A stretch of DNA of 64,000 nucleotides from Sipunculus nudus (taxonomy: Eukaryota; Annelida; Sipuncula; Golfingiida; Sipunculidae): assembly GCA_026874595.1 (NCBI GenBank), contig CM049310.1, forward strand, positions 26,213,058-26,277,057. The letters are read 5' to 3'. Shown here piece after piece: positions 60,001-64,000 of this stretch. The first letter of the stretch is position 1. The number at the start of each line of letters is the position of its first letter. The position numbers and the translations under genes are program-made. The notes beneath the pieces were generated by a model. It was given only the letters and a program-made list of their open reading frames with translations, was not told the origin of the DNA and ran no database searches.

Positions 60001-62958
60001 GTGGATAGATCTCACATAGCTCTTATACACAAACCTGGTGGCGCCATCTGTAACCATTTTTTCACAGCGTCCGTCTGTTTGTCCGCCATGAGATAAAATC
60101 ACTCATATCTCGGCAGTGGTTTGACTTATCTGCATAAAAGTTTGCAATTGTATACAACTTGGATAATTTTCTGGATTTTTGGCAGGTGGTGCCACCTACA
60201 TACACATTTTGGCTGCAGACGTCCATGCTAATATGCAACACACCTCTCTCTATTTCCCTTTTGCCACTCAATCCATGCCTCACTTCACCCGTCCTGTCTG
60301 GTTTCAGCGGATACACGTAGTCGCTTGTCGACTACCCATATTATACATATATTTATACATTGATGTCATATCAGCCCAGCCCTCAGTTTACAGTGATGCA
60401 ATGTCCCAGAATGAAATAGACAAGTATCATGTTTCATGTGACATCAGCGTGCACAGTTACTTGTCCCCCAGAATGAAACTGACAACAATGTAGGACCCTG
60501 AATGTGAGAAGATGCAAGCATGTGTGTGCTTTTAGAGTGTTTTACTGGAGCAGTTTGTAAAAATAGAATGACAACACATAGGTGGTTGTGTTTGCCATTT
60601 CATAAAAATATTATGAATTGGCTTTTTGAGTTCCCCTTCATACTGACTTTCTGGCAGTCATTTTGTCCCTCAGCCCTTCTGGCAGTATGGAAGCCAGTTA
60701 ATAACATGTAATTATTAATTTTTCATAAAAATACCTACCGTAATTATTCACATACATTCATAATTTGTGGTGCTACCTTATATGTCAACGGCAACTTTTA
60801 TTCTTGATATACTGCACTCATTTTGTTATGGTTGTCTTAAGCTGTCTAAGGTATTTAAGGATTTGCTAAAGAAAGAAAGAAACCTTAAGGCCAAAAAAAA
60901 TAAAAGGTATGGTTCTTAGGCATCACCTGCATCAATTTTATACCCCCGCATAAAAAAAATTTATTTTGATTATCATCTTTCAAGAAGATATAATAATACA
61001 ATTTTGATCAGATATCCTTTGTTATGTAGTGCTTTTTAATTTGCAGCAAAACAATTCTGTAATTTTTATGCTTTTCCCTTATGACATTTTTGTCGAAAGA
61101 TACCAAAAAAAGGTAGAATAAAATATCACCTGCCCTCACAAGTTTCTGAAAAAAGTGCCTGAGAACCATACCTTTTTAGCTCAGCTGACTATAAGTCATC
61201 TGAGCTATAGTCGTGGTCCATTATCTGTTGTCCGTCCGTCCGTCCGTCTGTCCGTAGATGTGGCATGTTTTGAAACTGTAAGACCTAGGAATCCAAAATT
61301 TGGCATAATGTTAGATGTCCCCAAGATCTCCTACCAAGCCGAAAACTGGGTCTTTGCGACTTCGTTCCTTTGAGAAATTAAGGAAAAACCTCAATTTTTT
61401 ATTAAAAACCTATTTTCACACTTCAGGACTGCCTAATATCGAAACCACTCATCTGTTTTTCCTCATATTTGCCATAAATATTTCTCTATATAGTTCCTAT
61501 GTACATGCCAGACATTAGGTCTGTATTATATAATTTAAAAAAGTTATGGGCTCAAACATAATGCATTTTGTAAAAAATCAGGAAAGATATTTGATCACTT
61601 AACATAAAACATTTTAAAACTAAGGACTTTTTTTCTAGTAATATAACTTTAATTAATCAAAATTAAATTGTATACCCAAAATTAGATCAAAAACTTTTAA
61701 TTTTTTTAAAATTAGCAAAAATAAAAAATTGGTACCTTAAATTTTGCCCAACTTTGGCCATGGCACGTTTTTTTCCTGTAAGTAGTGTAAGTAAGTAAGG
61801 ATTTAATCTGTGAAAAATCTGAAATTTGAAAATAAAAGCTGCAAAATTAGGCTAGTTATTGAATTTTTTTGGAGGCTCTTGTTGTATTCCCTTACATTGT
61901 CAAGCAGTCCACTTTGGCCACTGTAGGCCATTCAGTGCAGCTTTCCCCAGGCTGTTGGCATAATGTTATGCAATCCCATCACTAGGGCAAGCCCTCTCTC
62001 CACTGAGATGAGCTTGATCAGGCTGTCTGCAGTTAATACCATACCACTGGGAGCCTTTTTCTCTCCGCCCCCCCCCCCCCCACCCCATTCTGTTAACAGA
62101 CCTGTACTATGAACTAGATGAATCTTAAAATTAACATTTTTTTCAGCAACGAGCAGTAACAACGGAGACCCCTCCCCCCAACTACCTGTTCATTACACAG
62201 GACTTATAAACAAGATGAATCTTATAATTTTATGTTAAATAAATTCTTTTTGATGAGACTTGGACAATTTTGATTCTTTTTAAAGAAAAAAATTTCAGGA
62301 ATTTAATCCTAATATTCAAATGTGATAAAACATTAGGATCTAATGTAAGTCCTTACTGACAAGATTTAAGAAGATATAAATACTTTGTAGCATTTCATTC
62401 ATATCTCTTAAAGTTGGCAGGGCCTAGGTGTGAATAACACTGTTAACTTAGTATTAAAATTAGGAATATTGGTCAAACTTTGTGGGATTAATTTTTAACT
62501 CATATGGCCATATATTTAAATTTTGAAAAATTAATTACCTTCACACATTATTTGTTTATGAAATGTTACTTTTATATAACACTTACCATAAGCCTATTTG
62601 TTCTCTTGTTGCATCACTAAATGGTTTAGCTCATGTCAAATATTCTATAATTTACAGAGTTTCATTTTAGCAGGGCCATTTTCTCATAGCTTTTCTAATG
62701 ATAATATACATGAAAAACTAAAAGAAATAAAAATTTTTGCAGTTACTGATATCCAAAATTCAGTTGAGAGATGTGACCCATGGGTCCCTTGTTTTTATTT
62801 TGGCCTAAATATGAATATGTTAATAGCATCACAATAATGTTTGATGTAAAAAAATAAAACAGGATTCTTTTTTTTTTCAGGCAAAAGCATACTCAAGTAT
62901 TGCACAAGGCATTATAAAGAAGCTGGCAGAGTGTAACCATGGTGAGGGTGAGAGGTGA
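46329..62958 (+). CDS. NUBPL: NUBPL (Ind1), mitochondrial complex I Fe-S assembly P-loop protein; ten exons, complete
   Basis: Exons 46329-46427, 47743-47887, 50119-50153, 50643-50733, 53001-53040, 53855-53945, 56684-56777, 57624-57830, 58888-58970 and 62881-62958 total 963 nt: 320 residues plus TGA, one frame, all introns GT-AG (human NUBPL is 319 aa). The Mrp/NBP35-family ATPase delivers [4Fe-4S] clusters to respiratory complex I in the mitochondrial matrix. Visible signatures: a basic S/T-rich presequence (1-33), deviant Walker A GKGGVGKS (71-78), [36 protein letters not shown] (178-186), NIPI-x-GA and the cluster-binding C240-P-K-C243. Introns carry many mobile elements, but all catalytic residues are intact. 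Confidence 0.95.
46428..47742 (+). other. NUBPL: NUBPL intron 1
   Basis: AT-rich with a slightly GC-richer block at about 46840-47320, which includes the inverted pair GGGCGACTTGAA ... CCCAAGTCGCCC. Possibly an old element; no gene was recognised. Confidence 0.45.
47743..47887 (+). CDS. NUBPL: NUBPL exon 2 (Walker A)
   Basis: 145 nt after aattcctgtag, donor GTTAGT, phase 0 in and phase 1 out. It encodes [20 protein letters not shown] followed by [12 protein letters not shown], matching vertebrate [20 protein letters not shown]. Confidence 0.96.
47888..50118 (+). other. NUBPL: NUBPL intron 2
   Basis: 2.2 kb. It contains an unrecognised cluster of same-strand open frames (48419-49261, listed separately) in otherwise featureless AT-rich DNA. 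Confidence 0.5.
48419..49261 (+). other. Unrecognised cluster of overlapping or adjacent ORFs, possible decayed element
   Basis: Three plus-strand frames in a row: 48419-48553 (44 codons), 48516-48902 (128 codons) and 48983-49261 (92 codons). The second reads [20 protein letters not shown] and on; the third has [20 protein letters not shown] and a basic middle. The arrangement looks like one older coding sequence broken by frameshifts, and a further open stretch ([20 protein letters not shown]) follows at about 49375. No family was recognised. It could also be chance. Confidence 0.3.
50119..50153 (+). CDS. NUBPL: NUBPL exon 3
   Basis: A 35-nt micro-exon after tatacttgcag, donor GTGAGG. It encodes [12 protein letters not shown], the helix after Walker A (vertebrate TAVNLALALAA). 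Confidence 0.93.
50643..50733 (+). CDS. NUBPL: NUBPL exon 4
   Basis: 91 nt after ctttttcag, donor GTGAGT, phase 1 out. It encodes [20 protein letters not shown] and [10 protein letters not shown], the Mrp-family D-A-D-V-Y-G-P-S motif (switch region). Confidence 0.96.
51035..51500 (+). mobile_element. Hairpin-ended element, DR1-type array, family E
   Basis: Starts with an imperfect hairpin CCCCTTGCAAC ... GTTGCAGGAGGGG and carries three ~145-bp monomers with GAGGTCAC...GGATCAAAGGTCAAGG-type half-site clusters near 51167, 51312 and 51458. The monomers start 'catatggctcaccca'. It is related in layout, but not closely in sequence, to copies A to D. Confidence 0.55.
51513..52478. mobile_element. 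hAT-like MITE
   Basis: Terminal inverted repeats of ~18-20 bp (TAGAGGTGTGGACCAGACC at the left, inverse of TAAAGGTGCGGACCGGACC at the right). Flanking 8-mers GTCTAATA and GTGTGATA agree at six of eight positions, as expected of an aged hAT 8-bp target duplication. Subterminal GGTCCAGTCTGGTCCAG-type repeats lie at both ends, AT-rich filler between. No transposase. Confidence 0.65.
53001..53040 (+). CDS. NUBPL: NUBPL exon 5
   Basis: A 40-nt micro-exon after tttgtttcag, donor GTGAGA. It encodes [12 protein letters not shown] with split codons at both ends (vertebrate LMRPLLNYGIACMS). Confidence 0.93.
53855..53945 (+). CDS. NUBPL: NUBPL exon 6
   Basis: 91 nt after cctcttgcag, donor GTCAGT, phase 0 out. 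It encodes [21 protein letters not shown] ... SAIQRLLRQ, near-identical to vertebrate NUBPL. Its last 34 nt and donor are tandemly duplicated immediately downstream. Confidence 0.96.
53912..54315 (+). repeat. 68-70 bp tandem array built from the NUBPL exon 6 3' edge and donor
   Basis: Units start GGTCATGTCAGCCATACAGA at 53912 (the real exon end), 53982, 54052, 54120, about 54195 and 54253. Each contains ~34 bp of exon 6, the CAG|GTCAGTGACA donor (intact in the first copies, e.g. at 54015/54016 and 54085/54086) and a CA-rich intron part. Similarity falls with distance from the exon. Use of a downstream donor would add about 70 nt and shift frame. Confidence 0.9.
54632..56566 (+). mobile_element. 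Hairpin-ended DR1-array element, copy D (longest)
   Basis: The 5' hairpin is AGCTCAGCTGACT ... AGTCAACTGAGGT. Then come a GTGGCGCCACC palindrome (54959), a GTCTGTCTGTC run (55090-55130) and about nine 140-150 bp monomers with AGGTCA half-sites near 55246, 55391, 55532, 55683, 55826, 55973, 56120, 56254 and 56402. The 3' end is a perfect GACCCATGGGTC palindrome, then ACTAG and a flanking T. It lies in NUBPL intron 6, sense orientation. Confidence 0.7.
56684..56777 (+). CDS. NUBPL: NUBPL exon 7 (PPGTGD)
   Basis: 94 nt after tatacttggacag, donor GTAGGT, phase 1 out. It encodes [20 protein letters not shown] and [11 protein letters not shown], the Walker B-region signature of the Mrp/NBP35 family. 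Confidence 0.96.
56778..57623 (+). other. NUBPL: NUBPL intron 7
   Basis: Contains a TTA microsatellite (about 57029-57058) and the MITE at 57059-57393. Nothing else was recognised. Confidence 0.5.
57059..57393. mobile_element. MITE family GGCC, copy 1 (PIF/Harbinger-like)
   Basis: 335 bp with ~35-bp inverted ends (GGCCAAAAAAAA ... GGTATGGTTCTCAGGCAC and its inverse) flanked by TTA at 57056-57058 and 57394-57396. A related copy in the opposite orientation is at about 60893-61169. No coding content. Confidence 0.8.
57624..57830 (+). CDS. NUBPL: NUBPL exon 8 (CPKC cluster ligand)
   Basis: 207 nt after gttattcag, donor GTATGT. It encodes [20 protein letters not shown] ... [20 protein letters not shown], then [19 protein letters not shown]240 and C243 form the conserved CxxC thought to hold the bridging [4Fe-4S] cluster between monomers. 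Confidence 0.97.
57831..58887 (+). other. NUBPL: NUBPL intron 8
   Basis: AT-rich intron sequence with no recognised feature. Confidence 0.5.
58888..58970 (+). CDS. NUBPL: NUBPL exon 9
   Basis: 83 nt after gttttcag, donor GTGTGT. It encodes [28 protein letters not shown] (vertebrate [20 protein letters not shown]). Confidence 0.96.
59322..60345 (+). mobile_element. Second copy of the GGTGGCGCCACC hairpin-ended element
   Basis: The 5' hairpin has arms GTATCCGCCAAAAC and TTTTATGGATAC. An internal ~115-bp duplication lies at 59455-59705. GGTGGCGCCACC or one-base variants occur at 59763, 59931, 60041 and 60184. The 3' hairpin GTAGTCGCTTGTCGACTAC lies at 60317-60335. The CTAG terminus seen in the 20164-21340 copy is mutated here (ATAC). 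It lies in NUBPL intron 9, sense orientation. Confidence 0.65.
60893..61169. mobile_element. MITE family GGCC, copy 2, right end truncated
   Basis: Left end TTAAGGCCAAAAAAAATAAA followed by GGTATGGTTCTTAGGCA. The right arm is TGCCTGAGAACCATACCTTT, after which the DR1-type element begins instead of the expected final GGCC. Internal sequence matches copy 1 in reverse orientation. Confidence 0.72.
61173..62793 (+). mobile_element. Hairpin-ended element, copy F
   Basis: Near-perfect 13-bp 5' hairpin (AGCTCAGCTGACT, loop ATA, AGTCATCTGAGCT), then a (GTCC)n-type run at 61230-61255. The 3' end is GTGACCCATGGGTCCCTTG followed by T (CTAG changed to CTTG). The interior lacks the AGGTCA array of copies A to D, so this is a different subfamily with the same ends. 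A 14-nt poly-C lies at 62068-62081. Confidence 0.62.
62881..62958 (+). CDS. NUBPL: NUBPL exon 10 (last coding exon)
   Basis: After a long poly-T and cag. It encodes [20 protein letters not shown] and GEGER, then TGA. The amphipathic C-terminal helix matches vertebrate KAYLRIAVEVVRRL. Confidence 0.93.
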   Translation, partial: AKAYSSIAQGIIKKLAECNHGEGER

Positions 62959-64000
62959 CAGAGGCTTCCCTTGTTGTGACTTGACAGACCAGGGCACATT
63001 GTGTATAATTTGAGAGTTCAACAGTGGCAGATATATATCAGTGATGGTGGATAAATCAGTTTATAAAACCTCAACAGTTTAAATATGTGGACTATTCAAG
63101 AAAAAAGTTATTAAAAAACATAGTGACTGGACAATTACGATATCTGTGGTGCTCAGGAAAAACTTTAAAATACTTAGTGCAGACATTATATTGAAATAGA
63201 TAATGCTCTGTGACTCTAGAACTGAATATAAACTACGAACTTTAAGATCATATCATTATCTATGACAATGAAAGTATAATTTAATATTTATAGTGTAACA
63301 ATCTACGTTGAAATTCTCATTAATTACTTTGACTGCTATTTATGTAAATTTTAAAGGAATATTAATTAAGAAAATAAACCATGTTGTTACAGATGTCTCT
63401 TATATTATATGTGTATGTGCAGCACTAGCATTGGCTGTGCTATGAAGGCAAAGCCCGGCCCACGCATGGGGTCTGACTTGTACACAGCGGTCATGTTAGT
63501 CTGGGGCTTTCTCGCCTGGCCGGCCCATGTGTGAAATCTGATATGCAGAGACAGAGCGTTCTTGTTCTAGATGTTTCCTGTAATGCATGTGTACTGTGTA
63601 TCATGTTAGGTTGTTTGGATTGTTCGTGAAAGGGAATTTTCTAGAGTTTTTTGGATGAAAGGATTTAAATAGGGCCTGTGTTTCAGAGCCGGGGGAGAGG
63701 AGAGAAATATTCCAGCAGACACAGAAGCGTGCAAGTCAGTTGTGAACCTTAGTGTTCCTCTATAAAATTATTGTTTCAATTATAACTTCTGTAACATTGC
63801 ACAAAAATTATTCTTAGGTGTCTTTGTTCGAGTTTACTTGAATAAATTTTGGCAGACTTATTGGACCTTTAACAATGAAAGGACTGCATCTTTTATTATT
63901 CTTGATATTTTGATATGAAGTTTATGAATATGTCAGCTTTAAAAAAGCATTTTAGCCAAAGTCTTACAGTATGTGTAAACAGATTTAGCAACAGGCCAAG
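62959..64000 (+). other. NUBPL 3' UTR and downstream DNA
   Basis: No further gene. From about 63870 to the window edge the sequence is an inverted copy of the 39230-39360 repeat block (aatgaaaggactgcatcttttattatt ... agccaaagtctt), so that repeat continues past the window. Confidence 0.5.

Overview
The window is AT-rich animal nuclear DNA with three intron-containing protein-coding genes and a very high load of short non-autonomous repeats. The gene content (NOS1AP, NUBPL), the intron structure and the style of the repeats (hairpin-ended elements carrying AGGTCA-type arrays, GGTGGCGCCACC palindromes and GTCCGTCC runs) suggest a lophotrochozoan, most likely a bivalve mollusc. That assignment is inference. 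No prokaryotic, plasmid, CRISPR or rRNA/tRNA feature was recognised.

Layout. (1) 1-13560: no recognisable exon. This is upstream or intronic sequence of the NOS1AP orthologue, with a hairpin-ended DR1-array element (2963-4456), a 21-bp minisatellite and a CpG-rich MITE (10139-10697). (2) 13561-22850, + strand: the last seven coding exons of NOS1AP (CAPON), covering the C-terminal half of the PTB domain, a coiled coil and a long low-complexity tail. The sixth of these exons is preceded by a 2.5-kb array of 168-bp units, each containing a copy of the exon's 5' edge and splice acceptor. (3) 22851-28706: the convergent 3' regions of NOS1AP and the next gene. (4) 28707-44807, - strand: a six-exon gene whose pieces join in phase into a 1360-residue protein. 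It has three C2H2 zinc fingers, a tandemly duplicated RFX-like winged-helix module and three copies of a ~110-residue 'LHPGPF' domain. Two of its introns look U12-type (minor spliceosome), one AT-AC and one GT-AG, at the same position in the two duplicated modules. I know no family with this architecture. (5) 44808-46328: divergent intergenic region. (6) 46329-62958, + strand: a complete ten-exon NUBPL (Ind1) gene, 320 residues, encoding the mitochondrial Fe-S assembly factor for respiratory complex I. Its introns hold PIF/Harbinger-like and hAT-like MITEs, several hairpin-ended elements, and a second exon-edge tandem repeat, here of the exon 6 donor.

The three genes have no obvious functional connection: a scaffold/adaptor, a putative DNA-binding regulator and a mitochondrial P-loop protein. 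The strongest unusual signals are the paired U12 introns in the 1360-residue gene, the two independent exon-edge tandem arrays that multiply functional splice sites, and the set of sequence-unrelated repeat families that share one hairpin/CTAG architecture, appear to lie in the sense orientation of their host gene, and in several cases spread DR1-type nuclear-receptor half-site arrays.
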